The notes beneath the pieces were generated by a model that saw only the letters and a program-made list of their open reading frames with translations, did not search any database and was not told where the DNA came from. Positions 27,361 to 35,636 of a DNA stretch of 64,000 bases are shown here, in pieces. Each line of letters opens with the position of its first letter. Within the stretch, counting starts at the first letter, position 1. A program made the position numbers and the translations under genes. The DNA is taken from positions 186,001 through 250,000 of the forward strand of contig NZ_JAPZVN010000001.1 in assembly GCF_027533845.1 (NCBI RefSeq), in the 5' to 3' direction. This DNA comes from Streptomyces sp. RPT161 (GTDB lineage Bacteria > Actinomycetota > Actinomycetes > Streptomycetales > Streptomycetaceae).

Positions 27361-28293
27361 ATGACCGTGACACAGGGAACGACCAACGGCCGACAGGACG
27401 GGATCGGGCTGCTCAAGGAGCGCGAGCAGGTGGCCGAGCGACTGCTGGACGCGTCCGCCAGGCACTCCTTCGACCCGGACCGGGAGTTGGACTGGGACGC
27501 CCCGTTCGAGGACGGGATGTGGTTCTGGCCGCCCGAGCTGTGCTCGCTCTACGACACGCCGCTTTGGCGGCACATGTCCGATGAGCAGCGGATCGAGTTG
27601 AGCAAGCACGAATCGGCCTCGCTGGCCTGTGTGGGAATCTGGTTCGAGGTCATCTTGATGCAGCTGCTGATGCGGCACATATACGACATCGACCCCACCA
27701 GCCGCCATGTGCGGTACGCGCTCACCGAAACCGCCGACGAATGCCGCCATTCGATGATGTTCGCCCGGCTGGTGAAGAAGTACGGCACGCCGGTGTACCG
27801 GCCGAGCAGGCTGCACCACAATCTGGCCAGGCTGATGAAGACGGTGTCCACCACGCCCGGATCGTTCACCGCGACGCTGCTGGTGGAGGAGATCCTGGAC
27901 TGGATGCAGCGCCAGACCTTCCCCGACGAGAGGGTCCAGCCGCTGGTGCGCGGGGTGACCCGGATCCACGTGGTGGAGGAGGCCCGCCATGTGCGGTACG
28001 CACGCGAGGAGTTGCGCCGCCAGATGGCCGGCGCGCCACGCTGGGAGGCCGGGCTGACCCGGCTGATGTCCGGCGAGACCGCGCGGGTGGTCGCCATGTC
28101 GCTGATCAGCCCCATGGTGTACGAGGCGGTGGGCCTCAACCCGGGCTACGCGCTGGAGCAGGCGCGCAGCAGTCCGCACCGGCGCGAGGTGATGCGCCGC
28201 TCGGCGGGACGGCTCACCGACTTCCTGGACGAGATCGGAGTGCTGCGCGGCCCCGGCCGCAGGCTCTGGGTCAGCTCCGGCCTGCTGGGGTGA
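27361..28293 (+). CDS. AurF-like diiron oxygenase
   Basis: A 310-residue protein of the p-aminobenzoate N-oxygenase AurF type. Predicted iron ligands lie in LSKHESASLACVGIWFEVI, TETADECRHSMMFARL, LLVEEILDWMQ and VVEEARHVRYAREEL. AurF oxidises aromatic amines to nitro groups, but most homologues have unknown substrates. The ATG at 27361 lies just after a weak purine-rich site. A TetR regulator gene follows 46 bases later, so both probably form one operon. The divergent partner is a second diiron protein. Confidence 0.85.
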   Translation: MTVTQGTTNGRQDGIGLLKEREQVAERLLDASARHSFDPDRELDWDAPFEDGMWFWPPELCSLYDTPLWRHMSDEQRIELSKHESASLACVGIWFEVILMQLLMRHIYDIDPTSRHVRYALTETADECRHSMMFARLVKKYGTPVYRPSRLHHNLARLMKTVSTTPGSFTATLLVEEILDWMQRQTFPDERVQPLVRGVTRIHVVEEARHVRYAREELRRQMAGAPRWEAGLTRLMSGETARVVAMSLISPMVYEAVGLNPGYALEQARSSPHRREVMRRSAGRLTDFLDEIGVLRGPGRRLWVSSGLLG

Positions 28294-28339
28294 GCCCCTG
28301 CCCCCGGGCCGGGGCCACCCCCCCGGCTAGGCTGCGCAT

Positions 28340-29008
28340 ATGGGCGAAAGCGGGGCCTACCGGCGGCTGCCGGTCGCGGAACGGCGGCGGCAACTGCTCG
28401 TCGCGGCACTGGACCTGTTCAGCCATCGGCCGCCCGAGCAGGTGTCCATAGACGACATCGCCTCCGCCGCGGGCGCCTCGCGCCCCCTGGTCTACCGGTA
28501 CTTCCCCGGCGGCCGGCAGCAGATCTACGAGGCGGCGCTGCGCAGCGCCGCCGAGCAGCTGACCGCCTGCTTCACCGAACCGCCGGCGGGCACTCCCACG
28601 CAGCGGCTGCGCAACGCCCTGGACCGCTATCTGGCGTTCGTCGCCGAGCACGACGCCGGGTTCTCCGCGCTGGTGCGCGGCGGCTGCGTCACCGAGACCA
28701 GCCGCACCACCGCGATCATCGACGAGGTGCGGCGCGCCGCGGCGGAGCAGGTCTTCGTCCATCTCGGCGTACCGGCGCCGGGGTTGATGCTGCGGATGGC
28801 CGTACGGTCGTGGATCGCCGCGGTGGAGACGGTCTCGTTGATCTGGCTGGACGAGGGGCGGCAGCCGCCCGCCGCCCAGTTGCGCGACTGGCTGATCGAC
28901 CACTTCGTCGCGGTGCTCAACGCGACGGCCGCGGGCGACCCGCAGTCCGGCGAGGTGCTGTCCGGGTTCCTGGCCGCCGTGGAAGGGCAGCCGCGAAGCG
29001 TCCGCTGA
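28340..29008 (+). CDS. TetR family transcriptional regulator
   Basis: A 222-residue repressor-type protein. The N-terminal helix-turn-helix is RQLLVAALDLFSHRPPEQVSIDDIASAAGASRPLVYRYFPGGRQQIYEAAL, a standard TetR DNA-binding domain. The C-terminal ligand domain contains two cysteines or aromatic-rich helices (MAVRSWIAAVETVSLIWLDEG). It follows the AurF-like gene and probably controls the divergent diiron promoters. Confidence 0.9.
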   Translation: MGESGAYRRLPVAERRRQLLVAALDLFSHRPPEQVSIDDIASAAGASRPLVYRYFPGGRQQIYEAALRSAAEQLTACFTEPPAGTPTQRLRNALDRYLAFVAEHDAGFSALVRGGCVTETSRTTAIIDEVRRAAAEQVFVHLGVPAPGLMLRMAVRSWIAAVETVSLIWLDEGRQPPAAQLRDWLIDHFVAVLNATAAGDPQSGEVLSGFLAAVEGQPRSVR

Positions 29009-29133
29009 GGGCGGTGCCGGGCGACGGGTGGGCGACAGCCGCGAAGCACACGTCAGCGGCCTGTCGGCCGCGGCGAACGCGACCCGCCCCTTCCCGCACA
29101 GCCGCGCGAGTGAGCCGGTGCGATGCTGAAGGC

Positions 29134-29385
29134 GTGCGAAGCGACGAGAGCGAGTTCAGCGGCGGTCCGCTGGACGGACGGGTCATGCCGGTGCTGGTCG
29201 GCCTCACCGGCAGGCCGCCGAAGGTGTACCGGGTGCCGGTGCCCGGTACGGACGGCGCGCCGGAGACCGTGCTGGTGTACCGGCTGGCCCCCGCGGGCAG
29301 ACCGCGAAGGACCCGCTGGCGGTACGAGTTCGACCCCGAAGGGCGCGCCCGGCAGCGGCTGAAGTGGCCATGGAGCAAAGCGTGA
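29134..29385 (+). CDS. Small hypothetical protein
   Basis: An 83-residue basic protein from the GTG at 29134, with GAAGG just upstream. It has no signal peptide or membrane segment. The N-terminus SDESEFSGGPLDGRVMPVLVGLTGRPP and the central VYRVPVPGTDGAPETVLVYRL look like a small beta-rich fold, followed by a basic tail (RRTRWRYEFDPEGRARQRLKWPW). Similar short proteins occur in Streptomyces, but no function is known. Confidence 0.6.
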   Translation: MRSDESEFSGGPLDGRVMPVLVGLTGRPPKVYRVPVPGTDGAPETVLVYRLAPAGRPRRTRWRYEFDPEGRARQRLKWPWSKA

Positions 29386-29462
29386 CAACGGCGCGTGAAA
29401 TCCGCCGTATCGCGCGCCCCCGTGGTGAAACCGGCCGGTAGCTCCGGTATCCGTCCAGACCG

Positions 29463-29491
29463 TTGACAGGGCTGGCCGGGGCCGATTGGCT
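29463..29491 (+). promoter_or_regulatory. Candidate promoter of the pseudokinase gene
   Basis: A perfect TTGACA at 29463-29468 is followed by a 17-base spacer and TTGGCT at 29486-29491. It lies in the 259-base gap before the gene at 29645, which shows no other feature. Confidence 0.4.
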
Positions 29492-29644
29492 GCGTGCTGC
29501 GAGCGGGCGCGCGGCCGGTCCGCCTCCCACGCCTGGCGGTCCGCCGGGACCGGCACGCCGCCCGCCCCTTGACCTGCTCCGGCGCGCCGGCCGGCGGCTG
29601 GTCTCGGAAGTGACCGCCCGAGTGCGACCCGTGGGGAGGAGCCG

Positions 29645-31501
29645 ATGGACCCGGCGCGCCTCCAGCCGCTCACCGCCGACGATCCCGCGCGCGTCGGCGG
29701 CTTCGAGCTGCTCGGCAGACTGGGCGACGACGATCCGCGCTCCCCGGCGACCGGCTATCTGGCCCGCGCCGGGGACGGTCGCACCGCGACGCTCCTGCTG
29801 GCGCGCGGTGACGGCCCGCGCGACCGGTTCGGCCCGGTGGTACGCGCGGCCCGCGCGATCGGCGGCCGGTACGCGGCCGAGGTGCTGGCCGCCGAGGAGT
29901 CCGGCGACCGCCCGTGGCTGGCCACCGAGCACCTTCCCGGGCCGCGGCTGACCGACACGGTCGCCGAGCACGGCCCGCTGTCCGGCGCCGCCGTACGCGC
30001 GCTGGCGGCACCGCTCGCCCGGACGCTGGACGCGGCCCGCCGCGCCGGGGCCCCGCGCCCACGGCTGACCCCCGGCGGCGTCACGCTGGCCGAGTCCGGG
30101 CCGATAGTCACGGTCACCGACGTCACCGACGGTCCGGCGGACGACGTGCGGGCGCTCGGCGCGACACTGCTCTACGCCGCTACCGGCGACATCGATCCAC
30201 CCGACCTGTCCGCCGTACCGCCCGAGGTACGTCCGCTCGTCGCCCGCCTGTTGGCCGCGGAGCCGCACCGGGGCCCGGACCCCGCGCGGATCGCCGAGGG
30301 GCCCGGCGGACCGTCCCGCCGGGCGACGGTGCTCGCGGCGGCGGGCTCGGTGGTGGGCGCCGCGCTGGCCGGGATCGCGGCGGCGCTGGTGCGCGGACGG
30401 CCGCCGACGGCCGCCGGAGCCGGTGCCAACCCGTCAAGTCCGCTGCCCGTCACGCCGACCGAGACCCGGCCGCCCGGTGTCGCGCCGCGCCCGCTGTGGA
30501 CCTACGCCAAGGGGCCGCCCGGTGACGCCCCGCCGCTGCCGGTGGACCAGCGCACCGTGGTGCTGGCGGGCACCGACGGGTCGCTGACCGGGGTCGACTG
30601 CGCGAGCGGCCAACGCCGCTGGCGCACGGCCGCGTTCCGCCCGGCGGCCGAGGCCCAGCTCACCGGGGACGGGCTGGTCGCCGGACAGGCCCGGGACACC
30701 GGGCCATCGACCCTGGCCGCACTCGACTCGACGCGCGGGCACCGCCGTTGGGCACTGCCGCTCCCATCGGGGTTCGCGCCCATCGGCGGTGGAGTCCTCG
30801 CCTCGGACACCGAGACCTGCTACGTGGCGGCGGCCCGGCGCGACACCGTCTGCCTGTTCGCCTACGACCTGGCCAACCGTGAGCAGCGCTGGCGCACCCG
30901 ACTTCCCCGCGCCGACCGCACCGCCACCCCCCAGGCGACCGTCGACCGGGCCCGGCTCCTCGTGGTCGACGGCGGTTACCTCACCGCGTACGACACCCGC
31001 GACGGCCGCCAGTTGGCCCGGACCCGGCTGGGCGGCCAGCGGGACGGCCGTCCGGCCGCCGACGGCACCCGGGCGTACGTCTCGACCGGCTGCGGGATCG
31101 CGGCCGTCGACCTGGGCGCCGGACGGATCGCGTGGCGCACCGCCGACACTTCGCGCAGCGCCGGGTACGGCGATACGGCCGTGCTGGGCGGTGTCGTGTA
31201 CGCCACCGAGCGGAGCGCCGGGTTGCTGGCGCTCGACGCCGACTCCGGGCGGCGGCTGTGGAGTTGCGCGGCGCCCGTGCCGCCGCTGACCGCCGACGCG
31301 CCGGTCGTCTACCGCGACCGGGTGTACGCGGCCACCGGTGACGACCAGGTCTGGATCAGCGCGTTCGACCTCAACGGCCGCCGGGCCGCCTGGAGTTACC
31401 GGTCGACGCGGACCGGCTCCGGCCGGACCCGGATCGCCTTCCTGGACGAGCGGTTGTTCGTACGCAACGGGGTTATCCTGCAAGCGCTGCCCATGGACTG
31501 A
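29645..31501 (+). CDS. Pseudokinase fused to an extracellular PQQ-type beta-propeller
   Basis: A 618-residue membrane protein. Residues 1-220 align by eye with Streptomyces Ser/Thr kinases (VGGFELLGRLG, GRYAAEVLAAEESGDRPWLATEHLPGPRLTDTVAEHGPL) but have lost the key residues. There is no VAVK lysine (TATLLLARG instead), no HRDLKPSN (RPRLTPGGV instead) and no DFG. A membrane helix follows (ATVLAAAGSVVGAALAGIAAALV), then a Pro/Thr linker and about 330 residues of PQQ-like WD-type repeats (LWTYAKG, GQRRWRTA, HRRWALPL, EQRWRTRL, GRIAWRT, GRRLWSCA). It could sense a ligand outside and signal by protein contact. The ATG at 29645 follows GGGGAGGAG. Confidence 0.82.
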   Translation: MDPARLQPLTADDPARVGGFELLGRLGDDDPRSPATGYLARAGDGRTATLLLARGDGPRDRFGPVVRAARAIGGRYAAEVLAAEESGDRPWLATEHLPGPRLTDTVAEHGPLSGAAVRALAAPLARTLDAARRAGAPRPRLTPGGVTLAESGPIVTVTDVTDGPADDVRALGATLLYAATGDIDPPDLSAVPPEVRPLVARLLAAEPHRGPDPARIAEGPGGPSRRATVLAAAGSVVGAALAGIAAALVRGRPPTAAGAGANPSSPLPVTPTETRPPGVAPRPLWTYAKGPPGDAPPLPVDQRTVVLAGTDGSLTGVDCASGQRRWRTAAFRPAAEAQLTGDGLVAGQARDTGPSTLAALDSTRGHRRWALPLPSGFAPIGGGVLASDTETCYVAAARRDTVCLFAYDLANREQRWRTRLPRADRTATPQATVDRARLLVVDGGYLTAYDTRDGRQLARTRLGGQRDGRPAADGTRAYVSTGCGIAAVDLGAGRIAWRTADTSRSAGYGDTAVLGGVVYATERSAGLLALDADSGRRLWSCAAPVPPLTADAPVVYRDRVYAATGDDQVWISAFDLNGRRAAWSYRSTRTGSGRTRIAFLDERLFVRNGVILQALPMD

Positions 31502-31672
31502 CCCTCCGTCGACGCATCCACCGCGCGTGCGACCCGGAATCAAACCGATGGGTGATGACTCACGCCGGATTCGCACGTACGAATTCCGCTTTCTCTGACG
31601 AAGGTATGACGAGTCATGACAGGATCGGACGCGCCCGACGAAAGGTGATTCGGTCACACCGGAGGTGATGGG

Positions 31673-32752
31673 ATGTCCGTGGTCCACCGGCCCAGCAGGT
31701 GGGCGCGATCCGCGCTGTTCTGTGCAGGGATAGCCTTCTCCGCCGCGCTCGCGCTGCCCGCCGTGCCCGCGACCGCCGCTCCGCCACCCGACGACCCGTC
31801 ACGCAATCCCGCCCAGTCCCCCTCGCTCACCGATCTGTTGACCCGCCTGCAAACCCTCTACCAGCAGGCGGAGCAGGCCACGGAGACATACAACGGCACC
31901 CAGGAGCGGCTCGACAAGGAGCGCGCGACGGTCGACACGTTGAACGAACAGCTCGTGCAGCAGCGTTCGGCGGTCCAGGCGGGGCGGGACACCGCGGGCG
32001 CGCTCGCCCGCAGGCAGTACCAGAACGGTGGTGTCTCCCCGTACCTGCGGCTGCTGCTCACCGACGACCCGGCGACGGCGCTCAACCAGGCGCACGTGCT
32101 CAGCCAGGCGCTGGGCAGCCAGGCGGCGTTGGTGGGCCGGCTGCAGGACGCGGAGCACAAGCTGGGCGACCTGACCGCCAAGGCGCGCGCCTCGCTCGAC
32201 TCGGTGCACCGACTCGCCGACCAGCAGCGCAGGGAGCGCGACGACGTCAAGGCCAGGCTGGGTGATGTGGAGAAGCTGATCTCCTCGCTGACCGGCACCC
32301 AGCTCGACCAGTTGCGGCAGTTGGAGGAGCAGGGCATCGACCAGGCGCAGCAGGCGCTGCTCGCCTCCGGTGCGCTCGGCGCCGACAACCTGTCGGCCTC
32401 CGCGCTCGGGCGGCGGGCCATCTCTTACGCGTACGCGCAGTTGGGCAAGCCGTATGTGTGGGGCGCGCAGGGGCCGAACGCGTTCGACTGCTCCGGGCTC
32501 ACCTCGCAGGCGTGGGCGCACGCCGGACGGCCGATTCCGCGCACCAGCCAGGAGCAGTGGGCGCGGTTGCGCCATGTGGCGCTGGGCGCGCTGCGGCCGG
32601 GAGACCTGATCGTCTACTTCTCGCACGCCACCCATGTGGCGTTGTACGTGGGCAAGGGCAGGGTGATCCAGGCCCCTCGGCCGGGTGGGGTGGTCAGGTT
32701 GACGCCCATGGCGGCCAATCCGATCCTCGGGGCGGTCCGGCCGGACGCTTAG
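31673..32752 (+). CDS. Secreted NlpC/P60 peptidoglycan endopeptidase
   Basis: A 359-residue cell-wall hydrolase. A signal peptide (ALFCAGIAFSAALALPAVPATA) is followed by a long coiled coil at about residues 50-225 rich in Gln, Glu and Leu, as in RipA/CwlO-type enzymes. The catalytic NlpC/P60 domain contains the nucleophile C273 (NAFDCSGLTSQAW) and the histidine H321 (SHATHVALYVGKG). It cleaves the D-Glu-diaminopimelate bond of stem peptides. The ATG at 31673 follows GGAGGTGATGGG. The upstream 170 bases contain a small dyad ATGAC-GA-GTCAT but no riboswitch that could be recognised. Confidence 0.92.
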   Translation: MSVVHRPSRWARSALFCAGIAFSAALALPAVPATAAPPPDDPSRNPAQSPSLTDLLTRLQTLYQQAEQATETYNGTQERLDKERATVDTLNEQLVQQRSAVQAGRDTAGALARRQYQNGGVSPYLRLLLTDDPATALNQAHVLSQALGSQAALVGRLQDAEHKLGDLTAKARASLDSVHRLADQQRRERDDVKARLGDVEKLISSLTGTQLDQLRQLEEQGIDQAQQALLASGALGADNLSASALGRRAISYAYAQLGKPYVWGAQGPNAFDCSGLTSQAWAHAGRPIPRTSQEQWARLRHVALGALRPGDLIVYFSHATHVALYVGKGRVIQAPRPGGVVRLTPMAANPILGAVRPDA

Positions 32753-32765
32753 CGTCCGGCCGGAC
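32735..32765 (+). terminator. Hairpin overlapping the NlpC/P60 stop codon
   Basis: Two 14-base arms (32735-32748 and 32752-32765) pair perfectly around TTA. The stop codon TAG lies inside the loop and the start of the second arm. A second hairpin at 32772-32793 (8-bp stem, loop GCTTCG) follows. Together they probably separate this gene from the convergent flavoprotein gene. Confidence 0.65.
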
Positions 32766-32804
32766 AACTGTGTTGGGCGGCTTCGCGCCCAACGCCCCTC
32801 GGGG

Positions 32805-34037
32805 CTAGGCCCCCACGCTGGCGAGGTACGCCTGGGCCAGGTCCGGTTCGAAGAACCAGTTCTCGAAGTCGGCGGGGTTGTCGAAGCCGTTGGCGAAGCG
32901 GTTGGCCACCGGCGGGAGTTGGCCCGCCGCCCCGATCAGGTTCAGCACGTGCTCGGGCGGCGGGGCCAGCATCGCGTTGGTCCACTTGGTGACGTGCTGG
33001 GCGTACTCCCAGTAGCGGTCGAAGGCGGCCTGCATCCAGTCGCGGTCGAACGGCTTGTCACCGTGCGCGACGATGCTGTCCAGGTACGAGGCCGCGCACT
33101 TGGCGGCGTTGTTCGAACCCTGGCCGGTGATCGGGTCGTTGGCCACGACGACGTCGGCCACGCCCAGCACGAGCCCGCCGGAGGGGAGTTCGCCGATCGG
33201 GTTGCGCACCGTGGGTGCGTAGCGCCCGGCCAGCGTGCCGTTGGCGTCGGTGAGTTCGACGTCGCGCGCCCGGTCGTACTCCCAGGGCAGGAAGCGCTCC
33301 ATCAACTCCAGGGTGAGCCGCAGGTGTTCACTCGGGTCCTTGACGCCCTCGAAGACGTCCAGCGGGCCGCCGGGGATGCCCTCCCAGAACAGGATGTCGG
33401 CCGGCCCCGAGGTGGTCAGCGTCGGCATGATGAACATCTCGCCCACGCCCGGCACCAGGTTGCACCGCACCGCGTGGTAGTCCGGGTGCTCCGGGCGCGG
33501 ACCGAGACCGTTCACATAGGCGACGGCCAGCGCGCGCTGCGGTGCGTCGTACGGGGAGCGGGCCGCGTCCCGGCCGAACATCGACACCAGCTCGCCCTTG
33601 CCCGCGGCCACCAGCACCAGGTCGTAGCGCCGCGCGAAGTAGTCGAGGTCGGAGACCGCGGCACCGTGGATCACGAGCTGACCGCCGCGCTGGGCGAACG
33701 CCTCCATCCAACCGGCCATCTTCACCCGCTGGTCGACGGACTGGGCGTAGCCTTCGAGCCGCCCGACCCAGTCGATCGGACGCGAGCCGTCCGGACCGGC
33801 GACGGAGACGCCGAGCCCCTCGATGCGCGGGGCCTGGCTCTCCCAGAAGTTCAACTCCAGGTCCCGCTCGTGCTGGAGGGCGGTGGTGAACATGCACTGG
33901 GTGGACATGACCTTGCCGGCGCGGATCTCGTCCGCGGTGCGGTTGGTCATCAACGTGACCTCGTAACCGCGGGACTGCAGGCCGAGGGCCAGTTGCAGAC
34001 CGGACTGTCCGGCTCCGACGATGAGTATCTTGCGCAT
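32805..34037 (-). CDS. Styrene/indole monooxygenase (StyA)-like flavoprotein
   Basis: A 410-residue FAD protein. The N-terminus MRKILIVGAGQSGLQLALGLQSRGYEVTLMTNR holds the GxGxxG motif. Conserved StyA-type stretches include MSTQCMFTTALQHERDLELNFWE, LVLVAAGKGELVSMFGRD and the C-terminal ADVVVANDPITGQGSNNAAKCA. StyA epoxidises styrene-type alkenes with reduced FAD from a StyB reductase; no reductase is nearby. The ATG at 34035-34037 follows GAGGAA. It is the last gene of the conservon cvnABCD. Conservons often end with a cytochrome P450, so a flavin monooxygenase here is a variation. Confidence 0.86.
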   Translation of the reverse strand: MRKILIVGAGQSGLQLALGLQSRGYEVTLMTNRTADEIRAGKVMSTQCMFTTALQHERDLELNFWESQAPRIEGLGVSVAGPDGSRPIDWVGRLEGYAQSVDQRVKMAGWMEAFAQRGGQLVIHGAAVSDLDYFARRYDLVLVAAGKGELVSMFGRDAARSPYDAPQRALAVAYVNGLGPRPEHPDYHAVRCNLVPGVGEMFIMPTLTTSGPADILFWEGIPGGPLDVFEGVKDPSEHLRLTLELMERFLPWEYDRARDVELTDANGTLAGRYAPTVRNPIGELPSGGLVLGVADVVVANDPITGQGSNNAAKCAASYLDSIVAHGDKPFDRDWMQAAFDRYWEYAQHVTKWTNAMLAPPPEHVLNLIGAAGQLPPVANRFANGFDNPADFENWFFEPDLAQAYLASVGA

Positions 34038-34064
34038 CGCGAATTCCTCGCACATAGGGGGGTC

Positions 34065-34080
34065 CGGGGGCGAGCCCCCG
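34065..34080. repeat. GC-rich hairpin between cvnD and the monooxygenase gene
   Basis: CGGGGG pairs with CCCCCG around CGAG. It lies in the 51-base gap after the cvnD stop and before the monooxygenase ribosome-binding site, and may lower expression of the last gene. Confidence 0.45.
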
Positions 34081-34088
34081 AATATCAA

Positions 34089-34724
34089 CTACTCCGGCAG
34101 CACTGTCAACGCGTGCCCGCACAGCGCGACCAGCGCCTCGACCACCGACTCGCGCTCCCGCGCGTCACAGACGACCACGGGTATCCGCGCCGGTACGGAC
34201 AGCGCGTCGCGAACGTCCTCCGCGTCGTACTCGGGCGACCCCTCGAAGTGGTTCACCGCGACCACGAACGGAAGTCCGCAGGTCTCGAAGTAGTCGAGGG
34301 CGGGGAAGCAGTCGGCCAGCCGCCGGGTGTCGGCCAGCACGATGCCGCCGATGGCGCCGCGGGCCAGGTCGTCCCACATGAACCAGAAGCGCTGCTGGCC
34401 CGGGGTGCCGAACAGGTAGAGCACCAGTTCCTGGTCGAGGGTGATCCGGCCGAAGTCCATGGCGACCGTGGTCGTGGTCTTCTCCGGTGTGGCCGCCAGG
34501 TCGTCGACGTCCTCACTGGCCCTGGTCATCAGGGCCTCGGTGGTGAGCGGGGTGATCTCGGAGACGGAGGACACGAAGGTGGTCTTGCCCACGCCGAAGC
34601 CGCCCGCGACGACGATCTTGGCGCTCGCGGGTGCCCGGCTGGTGTCCTTCTGCCAGTCCTGTATGCCTTCTTCCGCTTCCGGCATCGGATACGGCGCGGC
34701 CGTCTCAGAGCTTGCGAAGTCCAC
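34089..34724 (-). CDS. cvnD: Conservon GTP-binding protein CvnD
   Basis: A 211-residue small Ras-like GTPase of the kind found in Streptomyces conservons. The P-loop is GGFGVGKTTFVSS, the switch II equivalent is LYLFGTPGQQRFWFMWDDL, and the base-recognition region is VVAVNHFEG. The GTG at 34724 overlaps the end of cvnC by 20 bases. In S. coelicolor such GTPases form a membrane complex with the sensor and roadblock partners, thought to resemble receptor-coupled G proteins. Confidence 0.93.
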   Translation of the reverse strand: MDFASSETAAPYPMPEAEEGIQDWQKDTSRAPASAKIVVAGGFGVGKTTFVSSVSEITPLTTEALMTRASEDVDDLAATPEKTTTTVAMDFGRITLDQELVLYLFGTPGQQRFWFMWDDLARGAIGGIVLADTRRLADCFPALDYFETCGLPFVVAVNHFEGSPEYDAEDVRDALSVPARIPVVVCDARERESVVEALVALCGHALTVLPE

Positions 34725-35106
34725 TGAGCACCCTTTCCACCAGCGCGCGGTTGGGCTGTACCGGTCCCTGCCCGGCGCCGTAGACGCGGATCTTCCCCTG
34801 GTCCGCCAGATCGCTGAGCAGCACCCGGACCACTCCGAGCGGAATGCGCAGCAGTGCCGAGATCTCGGCCACCGACCGCATCCTGCGGCACAGTTCGACG
34901 ATGGCCCGCAGCTCCGGCATCACCGCGGTGGCGATCCCGCCGGAGGTCAACTGGGGCCGCTCCTCCGGCGCGTCGATGGTGGCGACGAACGTCTCCACCA
35001 GCAGCACGTGGCCGAAGCGGGTCCGTCCGCCGGTCAGCGCGTACGGGCGGACCCGGGAGGGTTTGCGGTCCGCGCCGCGGACCGGTAGCGGGGACGCGGG
35101 CATCAC
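34705..35106 (-). CDS. cvnC: Conservon DUF742 protein CvnC
   Basis: A 133-residue protein of the DUF742 family. The core sequence RVRPYALTGGRTRFG is the family hallmark. Helices LRAIVELCRRMRSVAEISALLRIPLGVVRVLLSDLADQGKIRV look like a winged helix-turn-helix and suggest contact with DNA or protein. The start ATG overlaps the cvnB stop (ATGA at 35103-35106). It is the third gene of the conservon. Confidence 0.92.
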   Translation of the reverse strand: MMPASPLPVRGADRKPSRVRPYALTGGRTRFGHVLLVETFVATIDAPEERPQLTSGGIATAVMPELRAIVELCRRMRSVAEISALLRIPLGVVRVLLSDLADQGKIRVYGAGQGPVQPNRALVERVLSGLRKL

Positions 35107-35636
35107 TGCTCGCTTTCGGTCGGGGTGCCCGCCGGTTCGGCGGCACGGGCCTTGCTGAGCTCGCTGCGCAGCTCAGGGGTGAGGACATGTCCGGCACGGC
35201 CGACGAACAGCGCCATGTGGTAAGCGACCACGCTCATGTCGCACTCCGGCGAGGCGTGCACGCCCAGCAGCGAGCCGTCGCTGATCGACATCACGAACAG
35301 GCAGCCGTTCTCCATCGCGACCACCGACTGCTTGACCGTCCCGGCGTTCATCAGCCGTGCCGCGCCGTCGGTGAGCGAGGCGAGCCCGGAGACGACGGTC
35401 GCCAGGTCGCCGGAGGCCTTGGCCGGGCCCGTGCCGGGGCCCCGGCACGGCTGTTCGGCGCCGATGACGGTCTCGCCCTCGGCGTCGGAGGAGCACAGCA
35501 GCAGTCCGTCGGAGGAGATGACGGCGACCGAGCGGACGCCCGGCACCTCCTCGACCAGGTTGCCCAGCAGCCACTGGAGGCTGCGCGCCTCGTGGCTGAG
35601 CGGGCCGGTGCTGGATCCGGTTTTCGACTGGTTCAC
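35103..35636 (-). CDS. cvnB: Conservon roadblock/LC7 protein CvnB
   Basis: A 177-residue roadblock/LC7-domain protein. The segment LQWLLGNLVEEVPGVRSVAVISSDGLLLCSS is typical, as is MENGCLFVMSISDGSLLGVHASPECDMSVVAYHMALFVGRAGHVLTP. Such proteins bind small GTPases and probably act as regulators of CvnD. A central insertion rich in Gly, Pro and Ala (PCRGPGTGPAKASG) is variable. The GTG start overlaps the cvnA stop (GTGA). Confidence 0.92.
   Translation of the reverse strand: MNQSKTGSSTGPLSHEARSLQWLLGNLVEEVPGVRSVAVISSDGLLLCSSDAEGETVIGAEQPCRGPGTGPAKASGDLATVVSGLASLTDGAARLMNAGTVKQSVVAMENGCLFVMSISDGSLLGVHASPECDMSVVAYHMALFVGRAGHVLTPELRSELSKARAAEPAGTPTESEQ

Noticed and set aside
31502..31672. c-di-AMP riboswitch expected upstream of NlpC/P60 genes in actinomycetes
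   Set aside because: The region is only 171 bases and none of the conserved ydaO-type motifs could be identified by eye. A covariance-model search would be decisive.
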